Positions 1-12,200 of a stretch of 64,000 bases of DNA are shown here, piece after piece. The notes under the pieces are model-generated. The model was not told the DNA's origin and searched no databases. It was given only the letters and a program-made list of their open reading frames with translations. Each line of letters opens with the position of its first letter. Position 1 is the stretch's first letter. A program made the position numbers and the translations under genes. Source of the stretch: Lithodes maja (Eukaryota; Arthropoda; Malacostraca; Decapoda; Lithodidae); the NCBI GenBank assembly GCA_037953745.1, contig JBAKBP010013099.1:1-64000 (forward strand). The letters are read 5' to 3'.

Positions 1-488
1 ATACACTTTTTAGGTGTTAGTGGCGGGGTGTTGATAGGATGGGAAAGAATGCAGAGCTCGCTATAGATCACCACGAAAAATTGAGGTGTTTAGGCAAAAT
101 ATCTGGCCCCACTTCCGTCATAATTTTTGAGAACCTCACGTAAGAAAGTTCACTTGTCGGCGCAATTCTGACGTAACCAAACATACTACAACAATGTTTC
201 TGGTGTCATTGGAAAGGGCATGAAATTCTCTACAACCCCACATCGCCATTTGTTTTTATTTCTTTCCCATTTCGACACACAACCCCGAGACATTTGTCAC
301 CTAATTTGTACCTAATTGTAAATGCCCCCCCCCCCCCAATGCATTAAAACAATCAAGCAACATTTAAATGAGATTTTTATTTTATAAAAAGTCATAAATT
401 TACACACCTAACTCAAAAAATAATTGTCCTAGAGAATTAAAATTTTGGAAACCCCTTAATGTGTCAAGTGTAGGGGTATTTATTGTAT
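1..488. other. AT-rich sequence without recognised gene
   Basis: I see no coding region or known element here. There is a run of 13 C at 325-337. The stretch at about 463-496 resembles the end of the inverted repeat at 4980-5013 (a TATTTATT core followed by TATCTTCTGG), so it may be an edge of the same repeat family. Confidence 0.4.
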
Positions 489-613
489 CTTCTGGTGCCT
501 TCTTGCGGAGAGGAAACTGTGCAGCCACACACCTATTTTTCCTTGGATGTCGAGTTTCTTAATCTTGTGAAGGAGGATGCCGTGATCCACCTTGTCGAAT
601 GCTTTAGCAACAC
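489..613 (-). pseudogene. Non-LTR retrotransposon RT fragment
   Basis: On the minus strand the translation contains AKAFDKVDHGILLHKIKKL followed by a tract ending HSFLSARRHQ. This is the region of a LINE reverse transcriptase around the conserved F-D-K-V-x-H motif, upstream of the catalytic FADD box. Only about 40 codons remain and no catalytic box is left. The fragment most resembles jockey/CR1-like RTs, but it is too short to assign a clade. Confidence 0.6.
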
Positions 614-639
614 GACATCCACATTTTCCCCCTACTAAA

Positions 640-1576
640 TATTATATTACTATCGGCATGTAAACTTCTCCACTGGTCATACTCAATAACCATTATTGTA
701 ATAAGAATTTGAACCATGTAACTCATCTTTTTAAAATATTTGTATTACTATAATTCCATTATAACTTCGGTAGTTGGTAATATTAGTCACATTATGTATG
801 TGACTTGTATTCAGCTAACTATGACCTCAATAACCGTTAATGTAATGAAGAATGTGAAGTGTCCCTCATATGATTGTAATATATTTGTGGTACTATTATT
901 ACATAATAATTAATGTATTTCGAAATATTAGTCACATCTTGTATGTAATAATTGTATTCAGCTACCTATGATCTCAATAACCATTGATGTAAGAAAACAT
1001 GAATGGCCTCCTCATATGAGTGCACTAGTTTTATAGTGCTATTATTTACCTCTCAATTAATAATTCAGTCACTTTTTTTAGCACGTATATACAGCATATG
1101 TGGCAATCAAATGAGGAAACTATAATAACACCAGACGACGATACTGTTGTTACAGTAGAATAATGGCTCTTTGAGCAGTATGTATTGCCTTACCAGTGGT
1201 TGTCCCCTTATTATTATTATTTTATTATTATTATTGAAATATCACAGGAACGAAAATTCCTGCCCAACGAGATCCCTCTCTTTAGTGCCTTAGTCCCTTC
1301 CTCAGACTATAATACGTTCGTTGTATATGGATACGAGGCGATCTCAAGACATCTTAGCTCCCAGTGCACAACGAACCGGATCATGATTATGTCCGCCTGT
1401 ATTAAATTATGTATTATGTTGATTTATACCATTGCCTAGTTTTTTAATCATTGTATTCAGCCAACTATGATCTCAATAATCATTGATGTAATGAAAATAT
1501 GAATAGTCTCCTCATACGATTGCACTAGTTCTGTAGTGCTATTATTTACAACCTGTCAATTAATAATTCAGTCACT
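640..1576. repeat. AT-rich dispersed repeat, three diverged copies
   Basis: A unit of about 125 bp starting TTGTATTCAGC and, in the longer copies, ending AATAATTCAGTCAC begins at 805, 952 and 1451. The last two copies (952-1072 and 1451-1575) align over their full length with scattered differences; the first is shorter. A (TTA)n microsatellite lies near 1207-1232. I see no terminal inverted repeat and no credible coding frame. Confidence 0.6.
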
Positions 1577-1690
1577 ACAAGCTTGCTTGCTTTTTTTTAC
1601 TCGCACCTCGGGGCAAAATCAAATCAAACATTTTCTCCCTCTGCAAGCCTGTGGAGCATTATGCGCCAGGAGTGTGATAGCGAGTCCACA

Positions 1691-2322
1691 TATTGTGTGT
1701 ATATACATATACATTTTTCATAAAACAATGGCTACACTCACGATCCAGTCGGTATACTCCACACATACTCGAAAAACGCCTACATTTACTACCCGATTTT
1801 GTCTCCAATTTCGCCATATAAGTAGAACAAAGCTTTTTGAGTGTTGTTTTTTTGAGACGTTCAGTACATTATTTTAAGTAGGGGTAGGCTACCGGAAGGG
1901 AGAGAGTGTTTCTAGGTTCGAATCCCGGACTGCCACATGTGTTTGTTAATTTCATTGATTCTATGCATGACAAGTTGATTGATGGTAACCTACTTTTACC
2001 GGAGGGGAGAGAGTGTTTGTCTGTCTATATACACATGCTATTGTTGGGCAATATTGTACAAATTCCCACGATCCAGTTGGTCATGACAAGTTGATTGATC
2101 GTAACCTACTTTTACCGGAGGGGAGAGAGTGTTTGTCTGTCTATATACACATATTATGTGTATATACATATACATTTTTCATAAAACAATGGCTACACTC
2201 GCTATCCAGTCTATATACTCCACACATACTCGAAAAACGCCTACATTTACTACCCGATTGTGTCTCCAATTTCGCCATATAAGTAGAACAAAGCTTTTTG
2301 AGTGTTGTTTTTTTGAGACGTC
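1691..2322. repeat. 170-bp direct duplication with spacer repeats
   Basis: The segment 1691-1861 recurs at 2152-2322 with only a few changes. Both begin with a TATTRTGTGTATATACATAT-type stretch and end in TTTTTTTGAGACGT. Between and before them a short unit containing CCGGAGGGGAGAGAGTGTTT recurs near 1890, 1998 and 2115. Apparent small ORFs here simply repeat with the unit and are not supported as genes. Confidence 0.7.
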
Positions 2323-2326
2323 CTAA

Positions 2327-4121
2327 TTTCCAACTCTCTCTACCTCAAAATTTTGTGAGAGAACATTTTGTATTTGTATACATATATGGAAGCGGAATTT
2401 CACGAGGATTCCACCGGTAACTTCAGAATTACGATAAACCAAATAGTAAGTGAGATAAACGAATAAACGTGAAAGGTATTGCAAAAACTGATAAAAACTT
2501 GGATTTGGGCGCCTGGGGATAATTTGTTTCTGAGCTGTTTTTATCTCTACCTCAAAATTTTGTTAGAGAAGATTTTGTATTTGTATACATATATGGAAGC
2601 GGAATTTCACGTGGATTCCACCGGTAACTTCAGAATTACGATAAACCAAATAGTAAGTGAGATAACCGAATAAACGTGAAAGGTATTGCAAAAACTGATA
2701 AACACTTGGATTTGGGCGCCTGGCGTTTCTGAGCTGTTTTTATCCACCAAAAAATCCATGTATTTGGATAAATGAGGTATCATCGGCTTCGTTATAGATT
2801 GAACTTGAAGATAAGCAAATTAACACATTAAATAAATACAAAACAAACACATTAGGGCACTCGGTAATAAGCGTTGTAAAACAAATCGAAATGTCTAATT
2901 TCCAACTCTCTCTACCTCAAAATTTTGTTAGAGAACATTTTATATTTGCATACATATATGGAAGCGGAATTTCACGAGGATTCCACCGGTAACTTCAGAA
3001 TTACGATAAACCAAATAGTAAGTGAGATAAACGAATAAACGTGAAAGGTATTGCAAAAACTGATAAAAACTTGGATTTGGGCGCCTGGGGATAATTTGTT
3101 TCTGAGCTGTTTTTATCTCTACCTCAAAATTTTGTTAGAGAAGATTTTGTATTTGTATACATATATGGAAGCCGAATTTCACGAGGATTCCACCGGTAAC
3201 TTCAGAATTACGATAAACCAAATAGTAAGTGAGATAAACGAATAAACGTGAAAGGTATTGCAAAAACTGATAAAAACTTGGATTTGGGCGCCTGGGGATA
3301 ATTTGTTTCTGAGTTGTTTTTATCTCTACCTCAAAATTTTGTTAGAGAACATTTTATATTTGTATACATATATGGAAGCGGAATTTCACGTGGATTCCAC
3401 CGGTAACTTCAGAATTACGATAAACCAAATAGTAAGTGAGATAACCGAATAAACGTGAAAGGTATTGCAAAAACTGATAAACACTTGGATTTGGGCGCCT
3501 GGCGTTTCTGAGCTGTTTTTATCCACCAAAAAATCCATGTACCTGTATTTGGATAAATGAGGTATCATCGGCTTCGTTATAGATTGAACTTGAAGATAAG
3601 CAAATTAACACATTAAATAAATACAAAACAAACACATTAGGGCACTCGGTAATAAGCGTTGTAAAAAAAATCGAAATGTCTAATTTCCAACTCTCTCTAC
3701 CTCAAAATTTTGTTAGAGAACATTTTATATTTGCATACATATATGGAAGCGGAATTTCACGAGGATTCCACCGGTAACTTCAGAATTACGATAAACCAAA
3801 TAGTAAGTGAGATAACCGAATAAACATGAAAGGTATTGCAAAAACTGATAAACACTTGGATTTGGGCGCCTGGTGATAATTTGTTTCTGAGCTGTTTTTA
3901 TCCACCAACAAATCTATATATTTGGATAAATGAGGTATCATCGGCTTCGTTATAGATTGAACTTGAAGATAAGCAAATTAACACATTAAATAAATACAAA
4001 AAAACACATTAGGGCACTCGGTAATAAGCGTTGTAAAAAAAAAATCGAAATGTCTAATTTCCAACTCGCTCTACCTCAAAATTTTGTTAGTGAACATTTT
4101 GTATTTGCATACATATATGGA
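2327..4121. repeat. 207-bp satellite with higher-order structure
   Basis: A 207-bp unit runs head to tail (for example copies offset 3051 to 3258) and contains the landmarks CATATATGGAAGCGGAATTT and GGATTTGGGCGCCTGG. Groups of two, three and one unit are separated by a linker of about 165 bp starting at ATCCACCAA and carrying ATTAGGGCACTCGGTAATAA, near 2742-2905, 3522-3690 and 3899-4060. The result is a higher-order arrangement. The array contains only repeat-borne ORFs of about 64 codons, which I do not regard as genes. Confidence 0.85.
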
Positions 4122-4497
4122 AATCGCGTCCGGATGTGAGAGGATTAATATAGCCTGGCAGTGATCACTCAAGGGTAGATTTACGCTTGAGTTTTTTTGT
4201 CTGGACCCATCTCTCTAGTGAATGCATGATACGGCGGGTTCATTGCTCATATAATCGCTTATTACACCTTTATTTTTTACAGCACAGAGTTATAAATAAC
4301 AACATTTTTAATAAGACAGTATCCGCCAACAATAGGCTACTTAGTTACTATGCAGAACAAAAATGGGGACCCCGTAATGGAATATGTCACGAAATGATCG
4401 AGAATTGGCGTAGATATATTCGAGCAAGGCAAAAGTCTGGTGTTAGTTGGCAACTCGATCTATATACTGGGGAGACCTGGTTGGAACACTCGATATT
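4122..4497. other. No recognised feature
   Basis: Unique-looking AT-rich sequence between the satellite and the inverted repeat. A 108-codon frame at 4187-4513 has no recognisable domain and runs into the inverted repeat, so I do not call it. Confidence 0.4.
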
Positions 4498-5013
4498 GTC
4501 TCCCAGAAGATAAAATAAATAACCCTACACTTGACACATTCAAACAGAATAAACTAACACAGCGCACTACACATTATACAAAATATATATATTATAGAAT
4601 ACAGAGGGAGAGAATACCTTTTGTGTCGGGAGCAGCTTCAATTGTAGTTGGTTCTCTGTGAGATGGGGCTATTTATATGTTTGGAAAGGGGGAGTGTTTA
4701 GTGGGGGTGGAGTCTAAATAAAGGGGAGTGTGAGAGATCCACCATACAACACACACACACCCCTTTATTTAGACTCCTCCCCCAGTAGCCACCCCCCTTT
4801 TCCAAACATATAAATAGCCCCATCTCATAGAGAACCAATTACAATTCATGCTGCTCCCGACACAAAAGGTATTTCTCTCCCTCTCTAGTCCCCCTATTTA
4901 TAATTTGTATTCTATATTTTATATGTTTAATAATGTGTAGGGTGTTATGTTACTTTATTCTATGTGGACGAATATGTCTAGTGTAGGGTTATTTATTTTA
5001 TCTTCTGGGAGAC
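4498..5013. repeat. Long inverted repeat (foldback)
   Basis: The left arm at about 4498-4736 begins GTCTCCCAGAAGATAAAATA and is mirrored by the right arm at about 4745-5013, which ends TATTTTATCTTCTGGGAGAC. Both arms contain the complementary landmark GGGAGCAG / CTGCTCCCGACACAAAAGG. The arms are roughly 240-270 bp with almost no loop, so the structure is a near-perfect palindrome apart from small indels. The outer part of the right arm also forms the start of the adjacent 648-bp tandem repeat. Confidence 0.8.
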
Positions 5014-6515
5014 TGTCTCACACACACACATACATATGTCTTTATGTTTCCATGTATTCTGGTGAAATGTTAAGTTTATTCTGTGTCAGTGTGTACTGAT
5101 TATAGCTCTATTATATGTCTACGTCTCGTGTAGATAGCCCAGTTATAGAGTCTGCTTATCAGAATTCATTTAACCCCAGAGTTACTACTCTTTGGAATTC
5201 ACTTCCCTCGAATTGCTATCCATAAACTTACAGAAGGTTACGGATTGGTGTGGCTGTGGATACCCACATTCTCAACTCTGATATGCTAAAATCTAGTTTC
5301 AAACTGACCGAGTGTAGTTTTGTAAAGTTTCAGTTTCTGGAATATCTAGAGGTAGTCAGTTTAGGAACGCTACAACACTAGGTCAGTTTGAGACTAGATT
5401 TTAACATATCAGAGTTGAGAATGTGGGCTTCTACAGCCACACCGATCCGTAACGGGGTGTGATATTCCCTTTTAACACTAGTTCACTGACTGTGGAAATA
5501 TAGCCCGACACAAAAGGTATTTCTCTCCCTCTCTAGTCCCCCTATTTATAATTTGTATTCTATATTTTATATGTTTAACAATGTGTAGGGTGTTATGTTA
5601 CTTTATTCTATGTGGACGAATATGTCTAGTGTAGGGTTATTTATTTTATCTTCTGGGAGACTGTCTCACACACACACATACATATGTCTTTATGTTTCCA
5701 TGTATTCTGGTGAAATGTTAAGTTTATTCTGTGTCAGTGTGTACTGATTATAGCTCTATTATATGTCTACGTCTCGTGTAGATAGCCCAGTTATAGAGTC
5801 TGCTTATCAGAATTCATTTAACCCCAGAGTTACTACTCTTTGGAATTCACTTCCCTCGAATTGCTATCCATAAACTTACAGAAGGTTACGGATTGGTGTG
5901 GCTGTGGATACCCACATTCTCAACTCTGATATGCTAAAATCTAGTTTCAAACTGACCGAGTGTAGTTTTGTAAAGTTTCAGTTTCTGGAATATCTAGAGG
6001 TAGTCAGTTTAGGAACGCTACAACACTAGGTCAGTTTGAGACTAGATTTTAACATATCAGAGTTGAGAATGTGGGCTTCTACAGCCACACCGATCCGTAA
6101 CGGGGTGTGATATTCCCTTTTAACACTAGTTCACTGACTGTGGAAATATAGCCCGACACAAAAGGTATTTCTCTCCCTCTCTAGTCCCCCTATTTATAAT
6201 TTGTATTCTATATTTTATATGTTTAATAATGTGTAGGGTGTTATGTTACTTTATTCTATGTGGACGAATATGTCTAGTGTAGGGTTATTTATTTTATCTT
6301 CTGGGAGACTGTCTCACACACACACATACATATGTCTTTATGTTTCCATGTATTCTGGTGAAATGTTAAGTTTATTCTGTGTCAGTGTGTACTGATTATA
6401 GCTCTATTATATGTCTACGTCTCGTGTAGATAGCCCAGTTATAGAGTCTGCTTATCAGAATTCATTTAACCCCAGAGTTACTACTCTTTGGAATTCACTT
6501 CCCTCGAATTGCTAT
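4856..6515. repeat. 648-bp tandem repeat, about 2.6 copies
   Basis: The landmark CCCGACACAAAAGG occurs at 4856, 5504 and 6152, a constant 648-bp period, with near identity between copies. Each full unit contains a hairpin: about 73 bp starting GGTTACGGATTGGTGTGGCT (5234 onward in copy one) is mirrored by a block ending CACACCGATCCGTAAC (to about 5455). The third copy stops at 6515, where the LTR at 6516 begins. Confidence 0.9.
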
Positions 6516-8319
6516 TGTTACGGCTGGATCGGCAATACATATTCGGGATTCTTGATCGTAGGACAGAAATGGCTTATGTGACAACGACACGCTCGATTCC
6601 AGTCCCAAATACTATATGCTCCAGACAACAAAAGCACCAACGCCCTACAGAGTTATCGTCTATGGTAACGAGGTACCTTAACTCGGCGAAAGTGTACAAC
6701 AGGGGTAGGCTATGAGGCTAAACTCCCTCAGACATTTATAGGTTTCGTTATTACTAAAGAAATGCAATTCTCAAGAAACTACGTTAATATTAAGCCTCTA
6801 ATAATGTAGAATAGAAGCAGGCTAAAGGTATGACAGTGAAATGCTAAATGACAAATGTACACGCCTATTTGAAAGCGCGTGCACTAGAATAACTGTCCCC
6901 TACTAACATGCACTAGCATGTAGCATACAAGATGTTCATGATCCAGTAGATACCTAATAATACACATGGAAGGAACATAAATAGTAGTCACTTATTGTAA
7001 TAATGAATCTATACTTGGAATAACTAAAAGGTTGCAGGCAACAGTACTGCGCCGGTAGCCTACTACCGCATAGGCTACTTCGCTTCTCTCACTCTGTCTC
7101 CCCTCTGAGTCCGTATGCGCCCTACGCAACAGAACTCCGGACACAGCAGCAAAACGACAGTGCAGTTAATTGATACATGAAAGTATTAATAGTGTTGTCT
7201 TGTGTGTGAGTAATGTGTACTGTAAAGTGTTACATACATAAACTTAAAGAGAGCTGCAATGCATAGTAAAATAAAGATATCACCCACTCATCATCCCCAT
7301 GTGTTCTAGCTAGCAGGCCAAGTCACAGGAACAACGAGTCCCAGCACCGAAAGCGAGAACCCAGGAAAAGACTGCAGAGAACACAAGGACAGATAAATTA
7401 CGTTACTCTACTATACCGGCACTACGAGCGAGCTGTAGTCTCTGGTACTACACTCGCTCCTGGCTCGGTAGGCAAATCAAGGCTAAGTCCTCACCCCTCT
7501 ACAGACAACTCCTGGGCATGGTCGGGCTCTTACACATGGCACTAGTCTAGTCACAAATTGGATGATGAGCTGGGCATATAACTCGTGAACATGTAGAACG
7601 TTCACCAACTATCCTCATCAAGAAGATCGCTGTTCACATTAACCCCTTAAATCTAATACATGTAAATATATGCTTGTCCTAAGAGTAATACGAGAGGTGA
7701 GTGCTGAAACTCCTTTAGGACCTCAAGGGAAGGGTATGCATTTAAATAGAGAGAAGAATGAAATGAGAGTAATGTCGTCAGAGAGAAAGAGTGCAACCGT
7801 GAGAAATTGGGAGAGAGGGCAAGGGATGTTAGAGTCTCAAAGGTTCTAGGCAACCTGGTCATAGAGCACACAGCGAGCCTCCAGGCAATGTGCTGTACGA
7901 CAACATGGGCAGCCCAGACAGCATAGGCAGGCGGCAATGTACTACCAACCCTGTCGCACCTAGCTATAAGCGCAGGGCTGCCAACCGGTCCATACGTCTG
8001 GCAACCACCCCCCCGGCAGCGTGGCGCACCGCTACCCTCTCGCTCTGAAGTCTAACTCACTCTCTCTCTCTGAATTCCTATCATCTCATCTATCAACTTC
8101 TCTATTGATACTACATATTAAATGGAAGGTCTCGACATGGCTTAAAACAAAACCCACCACTGGTTAGCAAATGACGAGACCTTTGCAGAGATACAAAGAA
8201 CATAGTTATACGTTGTCACACTCAATATAAGCAGCCAGCATGGTACACGGTCCGTGACGGTACAGTGGAGTACCAAGGAGTACAATCAGGTTACGTTGCT
8301 ACGCACTGGGTGCGTCACA
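6516..8319 (-). repeat. 3' LTR of gypsy-type element
   Basis: This is 1804 bp beginning TGTTACGG and ending GTCACA, the downstream LTR for the minus-strand genes. It is a near copy of 13946-15731. The insertion interrupts the third copy of the 648-bp tandem repeat directly after CGAATTGCTAT. Confidence 0.92.
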
Positions 8320-8330
8320 GCCCCCCCAAG
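8320..8330 (-). promoter_or_regulatory. Polypurine tract
   Basis: The minus strand reads CTTGGGGGGGC directly before the 3' LTR terminus TGTGACGC. The position and purine run fit the plus-strand primer of an LTR element. Confidence 0.65.
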
Positions 8331-8601
8331 ATTTTAGATAATCGACCTTAGAAGCATTATCAAAATCTGACAGGCAACCAACCGACCTGCTACCCTTAGC
8401 TGCCACTAATTGCAAAAGGTGCACAACAACTGAAGTGTGAATTATACATAAAACACAATATCGCATGCATCATGCTACAACAATAAAGACTTACAAAACC
8501 AAAACAAAATTTTCTCGTTTATTTTATTGTTTTTATAATCTTTTTGGACGGCGTTATGATAGCCTAATTTTACTCCTGCTCAACCCACACACCGTGCACG
8601 A
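8331..8601 (-). other. 3' untranslated region of gypsy-type element
   Basis: This non-coding stretch lies between the end of the RNase H frame and the polypurine tract. There is no envelope-like or other frame here, so pol ends with RNase H. Confidence 0.6.
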
Positions 8602-9213
8602 CTATCCTGGATCATCAACCCTTGATAGACAATCTGCTATCACGTTCTCACTCCCGGCAATATGCTGAATGTTGAGATTATACTCTTGGAGCATTAGGGA
8701 CCACCTGGTCAACCGCATATTCCGATTGTGAAACTGATTTAGGAATTTCAAGGGATGATGGTCCGTATAAATCGTCACTACCGGGCCGTAGGCTGGAACA
8801 TAAACTTCGAAATGTTTGAGCGACAAAACGATAGCAAGAAGCTCCTTCTCTATAGTCGAGTAATTCCTTTGTGCCGAATTAAACTTGCGAGAAAAGAAGC
8901 TCACTGGGTGTTCCAAGCCCTCGGAATCAGTCTGCAGTAACACTGCCCCGGCACCCACACCGCTGGCATCAGTCGCCAGCTGAAAACTCCTGGAGAAGTC
9001 TGGGGCTCTCAAAATCGGATGTGTACACAGCAGGTGCTTGACTAGGTCGAAAGCCCTCTGACACTCCGCAGCCCAACAGAACTTCACTGACTTCGACAGT
9101 AGATCAGTTAATGGTGCTAAGACAGTAGAGTATCCCCGGATGAAGCGCCTATAATAGCCTATCATACCTAGGAACCGCATGACCTGGCGCTTAGTGGTGG
9201 GCCTGGGAAACAT
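8602..9213 (-). CDS. RT connection and RNase H domain of gypsy-type pol
   Basis: This 203-codon frame continues the pol of the large upstream ORF in another frame. It starts with the RT tether (FLGMIGYYRRFI). RNase H follows: catalytic D in ATDAS, E in IEKELLAI, D in YTDHHPLKF and the final D in VIADCLSR. RNase H degrades the RNA of the RNA-DNA hybrid in the retroelement particle. The 22-bp overlap with the upstream ORF is not a designed start: the frames part at a run of nine C (minus strand, 9237-9245), and eight C would restore one frame. The methionine used is only the first ATG in this frame. Confidence 0.9.
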   Translation of the reverse strand: MFPRPTTKRQVMRFLGMIGYYRRFIRGYSTVLAPLTDLLSKSVKFCWAAECQRAFDLVKHLLCTHPILRAPDFSRSFQLATDASGVGAGAVLLQTDSEGLEHPVSFFSRKFNSAQRNYSTIEKELLAIVLSLKHFEVYVPAYGPVVTIYTDHHPLKFLNQFHNRNMRLTRWSLMLQEYNLNIQHIAGSENVIADCLSRVDDPG

Positions 9214-12200
9214 ATTGATAGCCTGTATCTTGCTCAGGGGGGGGGCACACCCGGCCTAACCCGACCACAAAGCCAAGATACTGCACAGTAGCCTTTACAA
9301 ACTCGCACTTCCTCAGGTTCACCACCAGCCCAGCATCGTGCAACTTCCCAAACAGGGTCTCTAAGTTCCTTAGGTGATTTTCAAAATTGTCATCATACAC
9401 TATCACGTCATCAAGGTAGACCGTGCAGTTAGGGATTTCGTCACAAATATCGTTCATCAGGTTCTGAAACGTGGCAGGTGCGTTCTTAAGCCCATAAGGC
9501 ATTACGTTACATTGGTAGGTCTTGCCATCTACCACAAAACCACAAACTTGCTTAGCTCGGTCCGACAGGGGTACTTGCCAGTAGCCTTTTACAAGATCAA
9601 TTTTAGTAAGGTACTTTGCATTCCCTATCTTGTCCATGCTGTCGTCAACTCGAGGCAAAGGGTAAGGGTTGGTAGTGGTCAAGCCATTTAGCCTACGAAA
9701 ATCTATGCAGAACCGCACCTTGCCGTCAGGTTTTGGCTGCAACGTGACGGGTGATGTCCACTTCACATAACCTTCAGTGATCATCCCTCTCTCAACCATG
9801 TACTTTAACTCCTCCCGTAAAGCTGGCAACTTTACCGGGGGCACACGGTAGGGCACTGACTTGAAGGGCACATTATCACCGACGTCCACGTCGTGCGTTA
9901 CCTGAGTAGTGAGACCTGGGTGTTCGGCGAAAACAGAGGGGTATGACCTGAACAGGCCTAGGACAGCAGCACCCTGGTGCTCAGGCAGGTGACTTACAGC
10001 TTGCCTAGCCTCTTGTTCAGTATTCCCCGCCCACTGTTCCGCGGAAATGACACAGTCCCAGCTATCCTCCTCAGCAGCATGACTGTCCCCACCTCCTTCT
10101 CCACCCTGGCCGCTGCAGGCCAGCACAGGGACAGTGAGAGGCTCTGAGGGGCGTCTCACATACTCTTTCATGAGGTTAACATGACATAACTGATGTTTTT
10201 TTCTACGGTCAGGTGTTGCAACGAGATAATCAAGGTCGGACAGTTTCTTAGCCACCACATACGGCCCAATAAACTTGGCAGAAAGGGGGTGTCCAGGCAA
10301 AGGTAAAAGCAACATTACCTCCTGACCCACCGAAAACTCCCGAAGCTTCACCTTGGCGTCATACTGGTGCTTCATGACCGCCTGTGCATTAACCAAGTTA
10401 TTACCTGCCGCTGCCATGCAACCTATAAGTCTCTCCCGGCTCTCAAGGATATATTTAAGTACAGACCCCGGCTTCTCTTCGCCCTCCCAGATCTCTTTCA
10501 CCATACTTAAAGGTCCTCTCACATTATGGCCAAAGACTAGTTGATTTGGACTGAACCCCAGGCTCTCTCCTGGGACTTCACGTGCAGCGAACAGAACATA
10601 CGGCAGACCCAAATCCCAATCAGTGTCATGTTCTGCACAGTAACAGCGTAGCATACTCTTCAGGGTCGAGTGCCACCGCTCCAAGACTCCCTGACTCTCG
10701 GGATGGTAGGCCGACGACACTACAGAACATATACCGTGCAACTGAAGGGTTTGCTTGAACAATTTGGATGTAAAATTGCTCCCCTGGTCTGACTGCACCT
10801 CACGTGGAAATCCATAACGGGAACAGAACAATAATAAGTTTTTAACAACTGCCTTTGCCGAGCCGTTTCTCATGGGGTATGCGTCCGGGTATCTCGTAGC
10901 CACATCCATGATTGTCAACAGGAATTTATTGCCACTACTAGTAGGCGGGAAAGGGCCAACCAAATCTACTACAACTTTGCTGAACGGAGGCCCGGTGACA
11001 GGTATGGGAAACAAAGGTGCCTTCGGGATTGTCTGGTTAGGCTTCCCCGTTGTCTGGCAGGTCGCACACCCAGCCACCCATGCACAGACATCAGCCTTGA
11101 CCCCAGGCCACCAGAAAAACCTGCCCAATGCCGCCAATGTTTTTGTTACCCCCAAATGACCCGCCACCGGCACATCATGCGCCAGACACAATAAGGACTC
11201 TCTATACTTATTTGGAACAACCACCTGGTCTACTACCCTCGCACCGCCCTCCCACTTCGATTTGGGGTCTAGAAATCTGCGGTACAATATCCTGTTGAGC
11301 CTAAAGAAATCTCCCGGCTTCGCATCCCCATCTTCCTCCAACTCTATGGCACCATTGCTATAACGAGCTAGGCTAGCGTCTTGCAGCTGCTGCTCACTAA
11401 TGTCCCTGGGCGTCAATGCATCAAGATGGTTTTGTAATAAGACATTACCCCGGCTAGTAGGCTCTACTGCCTTAGTGGCTCTCGCTACAGCTCTTGCCTC
11501 ACGCGAAGTCTTACCCAACTCTGCCTTGTTACACACCATATCTGGGCCAGAGTCAACTCCCGTGTTTATTATAGGTCCAAGTACCGAATCACCGAGAAGT
11601 GCAGCAGAATCAATGTCCCTTTTCCTGCCCTTAGCAACCTTCTCCTGATCCTTCCTCCACTGTCCCCGAGGTTGAGTGCTAGGCTGTGCAGGAGCCGCAG
11701 AGCGAGATCGGGTTACCACACAGGCCATCTCATCCTGTTGGCACCTCCCAACCCATTCCCGATTCTCACCATCCACGTCGGCCGCCCTCTCGGCAACGAC
11801 TAAGGGTGGAGTCCCGGAAGTGGGCACCGCAAAGTCGTTGCCGAGAAGAAGGTCGACGCCCTCAACTGGCAAACACTCAACGATCCCTACATCCAGCTCC
11901 CTGCACACCTCTCCCACTCTCAACTCCAACCTCACAAGTGGGTATGACCTCGTAGCATTTATACCCTGCACCACAACAACTCTGGCCGCATTTATCGGTT
12001 TCCCTGTGAAGTTCCTCAACAAAGTTTGCGAAGCCCCCGTATCCCTCAGCAAGTCAACCCTCCGTAGTTCACTCCCCCAGCTCACAAACCCGTGTCCCCG
12101 ATGGTTACAGAAAGTGTCCCGGACAGGTGTCGAGCCTTCCGTACGCTTCTTTACCGCGTGTGCCTCAGCTGCTGACAACCTACCCCGGGCAGTTGCTGCA

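Noticed and set aside
2327..4121. CRISPR-like repeat array
   Set aside because: Units are about 207 bp, contiguous and eukaryotic satellite-like, without short repeats and unique spacers.
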